From contig NZ_RAQH01000009.1 in the NCBI RefSeq assembly GCF_003610695.1, positions 124,001-188,000 of the forward strand: DNA of 64,000 bases, in the 5' to 3' direction. The stretch is from Epilithonimonas arachidiradicis. GTDB lineage: Bacteria; Bacteroidota; Bacteroidia; Flavobacteriales; Weeksellaceae. The notes under the pieces are model-generated. The model saw only the letters and a list, made by a program, of their open reading frames with translations. It searched no databases and was not told the origin of the DNA. Of this stretch, positions 27,157-36,246 are shown piece after piece. How positions within the stretch are numbered: the stretch's first letter is position 1; the number at the start of each line of letters is the position of its first letter. The position numbers and the translations under genes were made by a program.

Positions 27157-27954
27157 ATGAATTCAGATAATAATCCCAATATAAAAGCCGTCTTTTTTGA
27201 TATTGACGGAACCTTATTCAGTTTAAAAAGCAAAACTATTCCGGAGTCTACTCAGGAGTCTATCAGAAAACTTCGGGAAAAAGGTATCAAGGTTATCGTA
27301 GCAACAGGGCGTTCCATTAATGATCTCCATCATGTTAATTCAATTGAGTTTGACGGTTTTCTGACATTCAATGGTGGCTATTGTATGACTGTTGATGGCG
27401 AGGTGATGTTCAAACAGGCCATCCATCCGGAAGATATCAAGAATCTTATTCGGTACTCCGAGCAATCTGATGTAGGTTTTTCCCTTATGTATGAAGACAA
27501 AGTGCAGATCAGCCACGCCACTCCAAAGGTTGTACAGCTTTATACTAATCTTAACCTTAAGGTTCCGCCGCTTTACGATAAAAATAATTCTGATATTGAA
27601 AATGTTTTACAGGTTAATATTTTTATCGATCCTCAGGATGAAGAATCCTTTATGCAGAAAGTGATGCCCAATTCCTTATCATCCAGATGGACGCCGTTAT
27701 TTGCTGATGTCAATCCGGGTGGTGTGAGTAAGCAGAAAGGTGTCGAAAATTTCTGCAAACATTTTAATATCGATGTGTCGGAGACAATGGCATTTGGTGA
27801 TGGAGGTAATGATATTTCAATGCTCAGATTCGTTAAAATTGGAGTTGCGATGGGTAATGCCAGTCACAATGTAAAAGAAGCGGCTGATTATGTCACAACA
27901 GATGTCGACAGTAACGGAGTCGAATCTGCGTTGAAGCACTTTGGTCTTTTATAA
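27157..27954 (+). CDS. Cof-type HAD phosphatase, second copy
   Basis: 265 aa from ATG at 27157; the TTG at 27118 would add a tail unlike the family. Motif I is FFDIDGTLF with D15 and D17, motif II TGRS, and motif IV AFGDGGNDISML. The C2 cap spans roughly residues 85-190. It is only distantly like the HAD gene at 24.2 kb. Probably a sugar-phosphate or nucleotide phosphatase; the substrate is not apparent from sequence. Confidence 0.88.
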   Translation: MNSDNNPNIKAVFFDIDGTLFSLKSKTIPESTQESIRKLREKGIKVIVATGRSINDLHHVNSIEFDGFLTFNGGYCMTVDGEVMFKQAIHPEDIKNLIRYSEQSDVGFSLMYEDKVQISHATPKVVQLYTNLNLKVPPLYDKNNSDIENVLQVNIFIDPQDEESFMQKVMPNSLSSRWTPLFADVNPGGVSKQKGVENFCKHFNIDVSETMAFGDGGNDISMLRFVKIGVAMGNASHNVKEAADYVTTDVDSNGVESALKHFGLL

Positions 27955-28089
27955 TAATTATTATAATCGATTTAACTTATTTCATCAAATATTAATTCCT
28001 GTATTTGAGAAAATTAGTAAAATGGAAAAATTTTAAAATAGTCCCGAAAAAAAACAGCTCTAGGCATAGAACTTGTAAAGCAAGATGCT

Positions 28090-28479
28090 ATGAACGCTAA
28101 AGAATTAAGAATAGGAAATCTTGTTTCCGATATCAATACAGGAGACAATGTGCAGGTGGATATCAAAATTATCCAAAGTATTATGAATGGGAAAACCAAT
28201 TATAAACCAATTGACCTGAATGACGAATGGTTTAAAAAGTTTGGCTTTTCAAAAGAACATTTCGGTTACTATTATGAAAATATTTACGAATTCTCAGTAC
28301 TCGCATCCAGAAACAATGCTTATATAGTGCGCTGGGGTAATCAGGTTTTGGCCGGAGCAGAGCCTATCCGTTACGTTCACGAACTCCAAAATATATTCTA
28401 TGCACTCAAAGGGATAGACATTCCTATGAAAAGACTGTACAAGAATATAATGAGCCAGGCTTTGTCCAGCTTTGCATAG
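28090..28479 (+). CDS. Unknown protein with phage/mobile-type RIGNLV...HELQNIFYALKG pattern
   Basis: 129 aa, soluble. The opening MNAKELRIGNLV and the C-terminal HELQNIFYALKGIDI match a pattern I know from small proteins of Bacteroidota phages and integrative elements, whose function is unknown. No other phage gene is nearby, so this is a lone cargo gene or a remnant. An intrinsic terminator follows. Confidence 0.6.
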   Translation: MNAKELRIGNLVSDINTGDNVQVDIKIIQSIMNGKTNYKPIDLNDEWFKKFGFSKEHFGYYYENIYEFSVLASRNNAYIVRWGNQVLAGAEPIRYVHELQNIFYALKGIDIPMKRLYKNIMSQALSSFA

Positions 28480-28518
28480 GAGAGTAATTCCTATCATAAA
28501 ATGTTTCAATAAAAATAT

Positions 28519-28546
28519 AACGCCGGTTTCTTAACTGGCGTTTTTT
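28519..28546 (+). terminator. Intrinsic terminator
   Basis: Stem AACGCCGGTT / AACTGGCGTT (one mismatch) with a 4-nt loop and a TTTTTT tail, 40 bases after the 129-aa gene. Confidence 0.75.
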
Positions 28547-28605
28547 ATAATTGGATTACATATGGGTTCTAAATAGTTTGCGATGCCTCTATATTTCCTG
28601 TCGTA

Positions 28606-28635
28606 AAACAAAACTCCGAAGTTTTAACTTCGGAG
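28606..28635 (-). terminator. Intrinsic terminator of the 73-aa gene
   Basis: Perfect 10-bp stem CTCCGAAGTT / AACTTCGGAG with a 2-nt loop, followed on the minus strand by TTTTG and more T residues. Confidence 0.8.
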
Positions 28636-28642
28636 CTTATTT

Positions 28643-28864
28643 TTAGAAATTTACCCTTATATCGGCAGGACTTCTCATTATAATCGTGATCTTGTCCATA
28701 TCATCTATGATTTCATAGTCAGCTTCCTCGTAGCTGTCATTGTCTTTCTTTTCGTGGATATCAATCTCAGAAAATCCTACCTCATCTCTTGGGATGTCGA
28801 GTAAAAACTTGTTTGTATTTTCTGGTCTTCTGAAATGCTCTTTTGTAAAATCTATAAACTGCAT
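28643..28864 (-). CDS. Small acidic protein, 73 aa, unknown
   Basis: 73 aa from ATG at 28864; an ATG at 28900 is open but its 12 extra residues are unlike the rest. Acidic and hydrophilic, with a stretch of Asp and Glu around SYEEADYEIIDDMD and a beta-type end (KITIIMRSPADIRVNF). No family recognised. The strong terminator directly after the stop supports a real gene. Confidence 0.55.
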   Translation of the reverse strand: MQFIDFTKEHFRRPENTNKFLLDIPRDEVGFSEIDIHEKKDNDSYEEADYEIIDDMDKITIIMRSPADIRVNF

Positions 28865-29090
28865 AATAATTTGTTTTTCGGTGTAAAATCCTTTTATCAA
28901 AATGCGTGCAAATCTTTTTCGAAGTCGTTTCTGAAGATTGATAATAGAACCTTGTTTTTTGCCGGATACTATTGATTGTTAATAATATAATAAATTTATT
29001 TTTTTTGAAAAATTTATAATCATAAAATTTTATTTTAACACTATTTCTAAAATTTAGACCGATTTAGAAAAATTCTTCATAAAAAACAAA

Positions 29091-29098
29091 TATATTTG
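29091..29098 (+). promoter_or_regulatory. -7 promoter element (TATATTTG) for the receiver gene
   Basis: Exact TAnnTTTG. Transcription should start near 29102, giving a leader that contains the hairpin at 29111-29138. Confidence 0.4.
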
Positions 29099-29110
29099 TT
29101 GTGAATAAAA

Positions 29111-29138
29111 TTGTCGATTTTAAAATAAGAATCGACAA
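29111..29138 (+). promoter_or_regulatory. Leader hairpin reaching the start codon of the receiver gene
   Basis: Perfect 9-bp stem TTGTCGATT / AATCGACAA with a 10-nt loop. The last base of the right arm is the A of the ATG at 29138, so this start would be hidden, while the ATG at 29153 stays open. Confidence 0.5.
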
Positions 29139-29152
29139 TGAATAAAGTTGAT

Positions 29153-29515
29153 ATGAAAAAGAGAGTAATGATTTTTGATGATGATGAAGCGATTCTGGAG
29201 GTATTGCAGCTCGTACTCTCTAATGCAGGCTATGAGATTGAAGTGTCAAATACTTCTAATGATGTTCTTGCAGATGTTAGTGCATTTCAACCGGATATCA
29301 TATTGATGGATCATCATATCCCAGCCATTGGCGGAATCGAAGCTACAAGATTATTAAGAGAACACGGCGATTTCGGTCGCATCCCGGTATTGTACGTCAG
29401 CGCCAGCAATAACATCGAAAAGTATAAAGAAACTTCAGGCGCAGATGATTATATCAAAAAACCATTTGACATTGATCATCTGGAAGCTAAAATCGCCAAT
29501 TATCTCACAACGTGA
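29153..29515 (+). CDS. Stand-alone response-regulator receiver protein
   Basis: 120 aa from the second ATG (29153), which gives the usual opening MKKRVMIFDDDE; the first ATG at 29138 adds five residues. Only a CheY-like receiver is present: acidic cluster DDD, phosphoacceptor D53 in IILMDHH, the switch serine in VLYVSAS and the conserved lysine in YIKKPFD. There is no output domain, so it should act by protein-protein contact. No kinase is adjacent; the orphan kinase at 1.3 kb is one possible partner but unproven. Confidence 0.92.
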   Translation: MKKRVMIFDDDEAILEVLQLVLSNAGYEIEVSNTSNDVLADVSAFQPDIILMDHHIPAIGGIEATRLLREHGDFGRIPVLYVSASNNIEKYKETSGADDYIKKPFDIDHLEAKIANYLTT

Positions 29516-29721
29516 TTGACATCATTTCAAAACTTTTTAATATCAAAATTCTGTTTTGTACCGAGTATGTAATCTAATCAGTTTTACATCTAAGTAAATA
29601 GGTTTTTTACCGAATTTCTTATTAAAATGTTAATTAATTTCCTCCAAAGAACTATCTCTCAAAATGTGGTTCAAATATTGTAATGGTCAGTTATTATTAA
29701 TTATAAAACCAGAGCGATATA

Positions 29722-30297
29722 ATGATTGTAAAACCTTCTCAATTTGGAGTTAATGCTGATGAGCTTTCTGTCCGTTCTCTTATCTATTTTATCATCGAGC
29801 TGGAAAACCTGCTAAGATACATTGGCAAACATCTTTTGTCAACTGGTGAAACGATTGCTGTTGCAGAAAGTGTGACATCGGGATTTTTACAATTTTCATT
29901 TTCTCAGATGAAAGACGCTTCAAAATTTTATAAGGGTGGAATGACAGCTTATACATTGGAAGAAAAAGTTAACCTCCTTAACGTTAATGGAGATGAGGCT
30001 TTGAAACACGACTGCGTTTCAGCAGGTATAGCAGAGACAATGGCCCTGAATGTAGCCAGGTTATATAATTCGGATTGGTCAATTGCGGTGACAGGTTATG
30101 CAACGCCGACTGAATCATCCAATGGAAAACTATATTCTTATTTTGCGATTACTTATAGAGGTGAGGTGATTTTGTCCGAAAAATTGGATCTACATTCCAG
30201 AACCAAATCTGTCAACGCTCAATTATATTATTCCGAATTTATTCTCGGCTGCTTTAAAATAGAATTGGATAAACAAAAAGAGGAAAAAGCGTCTTGA
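29722..30297 (+). CDS. CinA C-terminal-domain protein (nicotinamide-nucleotide amidohydrolase-like)
   Basis: 191 aa. After a 30-residue N-terminal extension the PncC/CinA domain begins: ETIAVAESVTSGFL (family: ATAESCTGG), FYKGGMTAYTLEEKVNLLNV and IAVTGYATPTES. In functional PncC enzymes the ES-C-TGG motif deamidates NMN; here it reads ESVTSG, so the usual Cys and one Gly are replaced and activity is uncertain. It could be a divergent stress-related CinA-like protein. It stands alone. Confidence 0.8.
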   Translation: MIVKPSQFGVNADELSVRSLIYFIIELENLLRYIGKHLLSTGETIAVAESVTSGFLQFSFSQMKDASKFYKGGMTAYTLEEKVNLLNVNGDEALKHDCVSAGIAETMALNVARLYNSDWSIAVTGYATPTESSNGKLYSYFAITYRGEVILSEKLDLHSRTKSVNAQLYYSEFILGCFKIELDKQKEEKAS

Positions 30298-30335
30298 TAT
30301 TAGTTTAATATTAAGGAATGAGATGAATTTTTATT

Positions 30336-30506
30336 TTAAATCTTATTAACCAAAGCAGTGATTTCCTCAACCAAAATTTTGACTTGTAACGGTCTTTTCT
30401 TCTCGTCAACGTCGAGTCTGTTGTAAAAGCCAGTTTTGACAATAACTATATTGTGTTCCGGGATGTTATTGTAAAATTTTAAAACTCTATAATCAATAAA
30501 ACATTT
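30336..30506 (-). pseudogene. ORF remnant downstream of the copper ATPase gene
   Basis: An open frame of 56 codons without any start codon. The predicted peptide has a natural composition (for example HNIVIVKTGFYNRLDVDEKK and a helical tail) rather than a random one. In the same frame, ATG-AAT-TGA directly upstream suggests a nonsense-mutated small gene. Not assigned to a family; a chance open frame remains possible. Confidence 0.3.
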
Positions 30507-30585
30507 TCAATTCATTAATTTATAAAATAATTTTCTCCGAATATTAATCCGTTCAAACTTTTCCTGCAAAATCTTTAAGACTCCC

Positions 30586-33234
30586 TTATATCTCCAATTT
30601 CACCTGATTCAATCGTAAAGAATTCAAGATAACCGAAACGGAACTGAAACTCATTGCTGCAGCAGCAATCATTGGGCTTAACAAAATTCCGAAGAAAGGG
30701 TAGAGCAGACCAGCCGCTAACGGAATCCCCAGAACATTATAAATAAAAGCGAAAAATAAGTTTTCCTTGATATTTTTCAAAAGTTTTTCACTCAGGATTT
30801 TTGATTTGGCTACACCTAAGATGTCGCCTTTTAGCAAAGTTATTTCTGCGCTTTCAATTGCGGCGTCGGTTCCTGTTCCCATTGCAATTCCGATATTGGA
30901 TTGAGCCAAAGCTGGCGCATCATTGATTCCGTCGCCTGTCATCGCTACAATTTTTCCTTCGGTTTGAAGTTTTTTGATCTCGTTCATTTTATCTTCCGGG
31001 AAACAATTGGCTTTGAAATTTTTGATTCCGAGTTCTGTAGCGACTGCTTTTGCTGTGTGTTCATTGTCACCAGTCATCATTATCACTTCGATATTTTGAG
31101 AATGAAGATATTCGATGGCTTGTTTTGAAGTTGATTTTATTTTGTCTGAGAAGCTCAGGAATCCAAGAACTTTTCCAGCTTTGGCGAGATAAGAAATCGT
31201 CTTAGCTTCCTCCTGTTTCTGAATCACTTTTTGTTTTAATGATTCTGGAATTTTGATGTTGAAATGTTTCAATAAAGCGTCGTTTCCAAGTAGAATTTCT
31301 TCATTATTGATTGTTCCTTTCACACCTTTTCCAGAGATGTTCTCAAAATTCTGAACTTTCTCAAATTGTAGGTCGGTATTGTCATTTTGGGCTTGTCGAA
31401 GAGTCTCTAAAACCGCATTTGACAATGGATGTTCCGAATTCTGATTCAATGAACCAGCTAATTTTAAAATTTCATTTTTATCAGCATTTTCAAATGTTTC
31501 GATGTTGTCAAGACTTGGTTTTCCTTCCGTCAATGTTCCGGTTTTATCGGTAATCAGAACATTGATTTTGTGCATTTCTTCCAGCGCTTCAGCATTTTTG
31601 ATTAAGATTCCATTTTGTGCACCTTTTCCGATTCCGACCATCAAACTCATCGGAGTTGCCAAACCTAATGCACACGGACAAGCGACAATCAAAACGGCTA
31701 CTGCATTCACAAAAGCATAAATCAATTTGTTTTCGCCACCGAAAATATACCACAAAATAAATGTCAGAATAGAAATTGCAATCACAGTTGGTACAAATAT
31801 CTTCGAAATCTTATCTGCTAATTTTTGAATCGGCGCTTTGCTTCGGCTGGCTTCGTTGACCATTTTGATGATTTGAGAAAGCAAGGTTTCATCACCAACT
31901 TTTTCGGCTTTCATCAGAAAACTTCCATTTCCGTTGATAGTTCCGGAAGTGACTTTATCATTTGATTTTTTCTCTACAGGAATCGGCTCTCCCGTAATCA
32001 TCGATTCATCAACATTAGAATTTCCTTCGGTAATTTTCCCGTCAACAGGAATTTTTTCTCCCGGTTTTACTCTTAATATATCATTGATTTTAACTTCAGC
32101 TAATGATACTTTTTTCTCGTTTCCGTCTACAATCAGGTTGGCTGTATCGGGTGAAAGATTCATCAACGCTTCGATCGCTTTTCCTGTTTTCATATGCGCT
32201 CTGGCTTCCATCATTTGTCCCATTATCACCAAAGTCAGAATGACACAAACGGATTCGAAATAGAGTGGGATGCTTCCGCCGTGAGATAATTCGTGAGGTA
32301 AAATATCTGAAACGAATAAAGCAATTAAACTAAAAATCATAGCTGCAGCAACACCCAGAGCAATCAATGAAAACATATTGAGGTTCCAGGTTTTGAAAGA
32401 AATCCAACCACGCTTCATCACAAACCATCCTGAATAAAACAAGACGGGTAATGTCAAAATTAACTCTAAAATTGCTTGAACCTGATGAGAAAATGGCCAA
32501 TCGATAAACATTCCACCCATCGATAAGATGAAAACGGGAACAGTGAACCCTAAAGCCGTCCAGAATTTTGTTTTTAATAATTTATAAGTTTCATCTTCGT
32601 GATTGTTATCTTGTGACGGTTTTGGAACGAGATCCATTCCACAGATCGGGCAATTTCCGGGTTCGTTTTGTACAATCTCGGGATGCATTGGGCAAGTATA
32701 CTCAACAGTTTTCTTTTCCGGAATTTTGACCAAATCCATTCCGCAAACCGGGCAGCCGACGTTGGAATCATAAACTTTATCACCTTCGCAGAACATCGGA
32801 CAATAGTATTTTCCTTCTTGATGGGTGTTTGATGTTAAATGTTTGGTATTTTGATGTGTATGTGAACTTCCAGCATCCAGCTTCTGACTTCTGACCAGAT
32901 CTTCTGTAATTTCTTCCAAATGCATATGACAAACCGGACAACCTGAATCTGATTCATAAGTTTTGTCACCTTCACAAAACATCGGGCAAAAATAATCCCC
33001 TATTTTATCTTTGAAACTTTCCGGTAGGTTAGTTTTGGAATAGGTTTCAGGTTTGTTTTTGTGGTCACCACGTTCTTCTATCGGAACCAGAAACATATTA
33101 CAAACCGGACATCTGCCTTGCTTGAAATAGAGTTTTTCGCCTTCACATTCCATTGGACAATAATAAACGGAACTCGGCGAGATTCTTTGACTAGGATGAA
33201 GGTGGTCGTGGTTATGATGATTGTGATTTTCCAT
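30586..33234 (-). CDS. copA: Cu(I)-exporting P1B-type ATPase with four heavy-metal-binding domains
   Basis: 882 aa. A His-rich start ([10 protein letters not shown]) precedes four CxxH/C-type heavy-metal-binding domains within residues 25-210: three of the form YCPMxCEGxK...GCPVCxM and a canonical YTCPMHPEI...[10 protein letters not shown]. There is no GMTCxxC HMA domain. The membrane core follows with the ion-binding CPC in [13 protein letters not shown], phosphorylated Asp in [17 protein letters not shown] with the HP motif, [11 protein letters not shown], and the YN and MSFSSVSV motifs of the last helices, which are typical of Cu(I)-selective P1B-1 pumps. It should extrude cytoplasmic copper. 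No copper sensor or chaperone gene adjoins it. Confidence 0.93.
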   Translation of the reverse strand: MENHNHHNHDHLHPSQRISPSSVYYCPMECEGEKLYFKQGRCPVCNMFLVPIEERGDHKNKPETYSKTNLPESFKDKIGDYFCPMFCEGDKTYESDSGCPVCHMHLEEITEDLVRSQKLDAGSSHTHQNTKHLTSNTHQEGKYYCPMFCEGDKVYDSNVGCPVCGMDLVKIPEKKTVEYTCPMHPEIVQNEPGNCPICGMDLVPKPSQDNNHEDETYKLLKTKFWTALGFTVPVFILSMGGMFIDWPFSHQVQAILELILTLPVLFYSGWFVMKRGWISFKTWNLNMFSLIALGVAAAMIFSLIALFVSDILPHELSHGGSIPLYFESVCVILTLVIMGQMMEARAHMKTGKAIEALMNLSPDTANLIVDGNEKKVSLAEVKINDILRVKPGEKIPVDGKITEGNSNVDESMITGEPIPVEKKSNDKVTSGTINGNGSFLMKAEKVGDETLLSQIIKMVNEASRSKAPIQKLADKISKIFVPTVIAISILTFILWYIFGGENKLIYAFVNAVAVLIVACPCALGLATPMSLMVGIGKGAQNGILIKNAEALEEMHKINVLITDKTGTLTEGKPSLDNIETFENADKNEILKLAGSLNQNSEHPLSNAVLETLRQAQNDNTDLQFEKVQNFENISGKGVKGTINNEEILLGNDALLKHFNIKIPESLKQKVIQKQEEAKTISYLAKAGKVLGFLSFSDKIKSTSKQAIEYLHSQNIEVIMMTGDNEHTAKAVATELGIKNFKANCFPEDKMNEIKKLQTEGKIVAMTGDGINDAPALAQSNIGIAMGTGTDAAIESAEITLLKGDILGVAKSKILSEKLLKNIKENLFFAFIYNVLGIPLAAGLLYPFFGILLSPMIAAAAMSFSSVSVILNSLRLNQVKLEI

Positions 33235-33325
33235 TTTTCTTGAATTGATACTACAAATTTCTGAAAAATAGATGCCAATCAGTTATAAATAAATGGAAAT
33301 ATGTTATATATTATTATAATTAGAA

Positions 33326-33352
33326 AAAACCTCCAGAAGCTTCTGAAGGTTT
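33326..33352 (-). terminator. Intrinsic terminator
   Basis: Stem around AACCT-C-CAGAAG / CTTCTG-A-AGGTT with one mismatch, followed on the minus strand by a TTTTTT run; ends the gene at 33377-33862. Confidence 0.75.
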
Positions 33353-33376
33353 AAATCTATAAAGAATTGATCTTAA

Positions 33377-33862
33377 TTATTTTCTCGGTTTCAAAGACAA
33401 ATTATCTACATAAACAGCTTGATGCACACCGTTTAATAGAACTTTCAAACCAACGTGGCTGTCTTTTTTCAGACTGATATTGATGACTTTTTTCTCTTTT
33501 GTAATTTCTTGTGGCTTAGTAATGGAAACAAAAGATTTCGGATCAGTTGCTTTACCTACTGAGAAAATTTCAAGGGAAGTTTCTCCACCATTATCTGTAA
33601 TGTCAAGGCTCAAAGTATAATTTCCAGCTTTTACTTTTGGCGTGATGAGGTACATATTTTCTTTTGGATCTGTCATCGAGTAAAAAATCACTTTCTTCTC
33701 ACTGGCGTACAGCATTGCTTTTCCTTTTTGTACAGTCCAGCACTTATCTATATCTTTCCAGCTGTCAAAGTTTTCTGTGATTGTAGTGACTGTTTTGCAT
33801 TGTGCATTGGCAGTAATCATTCCACCAAAAGCCAAGATTCCTCCGAATATTAATTGTCTCAT
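33377..33862 (-). CDS. Secreted jelly-roll-like protein, unknown
   Basis: 161 aa with a signal peptide (cleavage after ANAQ, about residue 21). The mature part, ITENFDSWKDIDKCWTV to VDNLSLKPRK, has the strand layout of carbohydrate-binding or choice-of-anchor jelly rolls, including the YVDNLSL ending often seen there. It lacks a T9SS sorting domain, so it probably stays in the periplasm. Assignment to a fold class is an inference from pattern. Confidence 0.6.
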   Translation of the reverse strand: MRQLIFGGILAFGGMITANAQCKTVTTITENFDSWKDIDKCWTVQKGKAMLYASEKKVIFYSMTDPKENMYLITPKVKAGNYTLSLDITDNGGETSLEIFSVGKATDPKSFVSITKPQEITKEKKVINISLKKDSHVGLKVLLNGVHQAVYVDNLSLKPRK

Positions 33863-34087
33863 TTTTATTGAAATATTATGCTGTAAAAATAGCTAAAAAA
33901 GAGATTGTTGCAAAGTTTATTTTTAATGAGTCTAAATAGTTGGCTGTTTTATTAAATTCACAATAAAGAATATTTACTGTTGGTATTTAAATTAAATTGC
34001 AATATCTCATTTCATTAATCACACAAATAGTAAAGATGAAAACGAAAATAATGAAATGAAGTAAATGATGTTTTAAGATTCTTTTAA

Positions 34088-34303
34088 TTAAATTTTCTCT
34101 TCTAATTTTTCTTTCATTAAAAGATTAAAACAGAAAGTGACTATAAGACCAATAAAAAGTAATTCTCCAATAAAAGTAAATGCTCTTGCAATTCCACTTA
34201 CGAAACTTTCGCAGTCATTGTCATAAATAGCAAAATTCATAATAGTTCCATATAAAATGAAGAGAATGAAAGATTTATTGATTACAAACCTGAATATTTT
34301 CAT
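34088..34303 (-). CDS. Small two-helix membrane protein
   Basis: 71 aa with two hydrophobic segments (about residues 10-27 and 42-63) and a charged C-terminus (MKEKLEEKI). Not recognised. Surrounded by non-coding DNA on both sides, so the gene call rests on its membrane-protein composition only. Confidence 0.45.
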   Translation of the reverse strand: MKIFRFVINKSFILFILYGTIMNFAIYDNDCESFVSGIARAFTFIGELLFIGLIVTFCFNLLMKEKLEEKI

Positions 34304-34341
34304 AGAAAATACAATTTGTTGATTTTAAAAGAGTAACTAAA

Positions 34342-35157
34342 TTATTTAAGCAGATCAATCTCAATCAAATTATTGTCTTTTGCCAATTTTTCCATTGCTA
34401 TTTGGTTCAGTTATTTAATGATTTCAGCGGATGTTCTGAATTTTCCATTAGAATCGTGTTGATCAGGAATTTGTCCCACTAAATCTGCAGTAGGATTCTG
34501 ACGGTAATTTTTAAATTTCTTAACAAACTGATTGTAATTTAATTCAACAATGCGGTAATTTTTCAGGTCAGGATAGACAAACTCTTTCTGGTTAGATCGT
34601 ATACCTTTCAATTCCCAGGTATGACTTTTAGTTGAATCTTCGATCTTCAAAATTAAACCAGGTAAACCTTTGAATTTGTAAGGCCCATCTTGAATTGGAA
34701 TTTCTTTGGTGAACCACGCTGTCCATTTTCTGCCACCAAATTCTGTGGTTGCTTTTTGAACGTCATAATTCAAAATTTTAGAAAATTCATTTGTCAATTT
34801 CCAATTAAGCTCCACATCCTGTTTTACTTTGTACTTGTCCCAAATCAAAAATGTGGTATGAAAAAGCTGATTGGAATTAGGATATTTTGTAACCCATTCA
34901 CTTACTAATGCTTCGCCAGAAGGCATAGAGTTAATTCCCTTTTGATAGTCTGAAAATTGAGCAGAATCTGATGCATATCTTACAGAGCTATAATATTCTG
35001 ACCGATCTTTTTGGATATTCAATATCATTATTTCTGTTTTGACATCTGCTTTGTTGGTAGAATCAGAAATGAATTTGTATTCGTAGAGAAATTGTTTGTT
35101 TTGTCCGAGAGCAAGACAAGATAATAGCAGTAAAATTAATAATTGAATATTTTTCAT
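34342..35157 (-). CDS. GLPGLI family protein with an in-frame stop near the C-terminus
   Basis: The first 248 codons end at TAA (34411-34413). The frame then stays open for 22 more codons to a second stop at 34342, and those residues (AMEKLAKDNNLIEID in the middle) look like the usual Lys/Asn-rich tail of this family. The main part has a signal peptide (LALGQ), the YKYKFISDST-type N-terminus and the name-giving YKFKGLPGLILKIED. GLPGLI proteins are secreted, of unknown function. Either a recent nonsense mutation removed the tail or the short form is normal; the conserved core is intact. Confidence 0.8.
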
Positions 35158-35208
35158 TGTTAATAGTTTTCAAGATCGAAATATACTGATAATTACTATG
35201 ATTTTATA

Positions 35209-36231
35209 TCAAAAAAACTTCACAGCTTCCACAAAATTCCCATCCAAAAGCAAATTATCGAAATTGTCTTTTTTGGAAACGAAAACATTAGGAATAATTT
35301 GTTCATAATAATTGCCATTTCTGTCGCTATCGTAGCCAATAGTAATTGCCATCGTGCTGCCAAAAGGTAAAGTATATTGGGTATTGGCGGTTGTTGCGCC
35401 GTAGGTTTTTTCGCCGATGAAAATAGTGTTTGGTCTGCCTTTGAAAGCGAGTGCTGTCACTTCGCCAGAACTCCCGGTAAAAAGTCCAGTGATTACTGCG
35501 ACTTTTGTCTTGTCCATTAACTCGCCTTTTGGATTGATGAATGCTGGTTTTTTGGACCCGTCCAGATATTTTCCTTGGTTCAGTTTTATTTTAGAAATCA
35601 TCTTTTTATTGCCGTCCAAAGTTCCCCAAACCACATTGTCACCTAACAAATCATAAAGAGCCAAAAGCATTGGTGTAGAGTTTCCACCGGTGTTGAATCT
35701 CAAATCAAGAATCCAGCCTTCGGGTTTATTGTTGGATTTGATTTCTGCAATCTTGTCATAAAGTGGTTGCGCAATTTTGTTGATGTTCTCCGGGCTAAGG
35801 TCAAAAAATAACATATTAGGCATCAGAATGTAGCCGTATTTTTCATCAATCATTTTAGCTTCGAAAGCAGGTTTGGTATCAAATTTCTTTTTCCATTGCT
35901 CAGAAAAATCATCTTTTGTAATGACTTTTCCCGTTCCCGAATATTTTTTGTTATTGTAGAAAATCAAACAATGATTGGCGTTTATTTTATCGAAGAACGG
36001 TTTGATTTCGGTTAAGGATTTTTCGAAATTATCATAACTTTTTAGCTTGTCTTTTGTTTCGGATTCTACAGTTTTCCAGTCAACAGACTTTCTGTTAAGG
36101 TAACTTTTTTCTAAAACCGAAAACAGTTCGTTATAAAAAACTTTGATGCTGTCTTGTGGTGTTTTTTGTTTTTGTGCGTTCAATCCTAAGGACAAACTGA
36201 GAATAGAAAGTATGGTTATTGTTTTTTTCAT
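35209..36231 (-). CDS. S41 family peptidase (tail-specific protease-like)
   Basis: 340 aa with a signal peptide (cleavage near LGLNAQ, residue 19). A leading helical domain is followed by the catalytic core: GWILDLRFNTGGNSTPMLLALYDLLG and the nucleophile region TGLFTGSSGEVTALAF with the Ser of SSGE, and FIGEKTYGATTANTQYTLPFG. A PDZ domain is not evident, unlike full Prc/CtpA. It probably cleaves secreted or cell-envelope peptides. It is transcribed just after, and 15 bases from, the alpha/beta hydrolase gene, with which it likely forms an operon. Confidence 0.88.
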   Translation of the reverse strand: MKKTITILSILSLSLGLNAQKQKTPQDSIKVFYNELFSVLEKSYLNRKSVDWKTVESETKDKLKSYDNFEKSLTEIKPFFDKINANHCLIFYNNKKYSGTGKVITKDDFSEQWKKKFDTKPAFEAKMIDEKYGYILMPNMLFFDLSPENINKIAQPLYDKIAEIKSNNKPEGWILDLRFNTGGNSTPMLLALYDLLGDNVVWGTLDGNKKMISKIKLNQGKYLDGSKKPAFINPKGELMDKTKVAVITGLFTGSSGEVTALAFKGRPNTIFIGEKTYGATTANTQYTLPFGSTMAITIGYDSDRNGNYYEQIIPNVFVSKKDNFDNLLLDGNFVEAVKFF

Positions 36232-36246
36232 AGCCGTAATTTAGAA

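Noticed and set aside
28090-28479. Prophage or integrative element around the RIGNLV-type gene
   Set aside because: No integrase, structural gene, attachment site or tRNA is nearby; it is a single gene.
32574-32783. Minus-strand short ORF inside copA
   Set aside because: Out-of-frame shadow of the heavy-metal-binding repeats.
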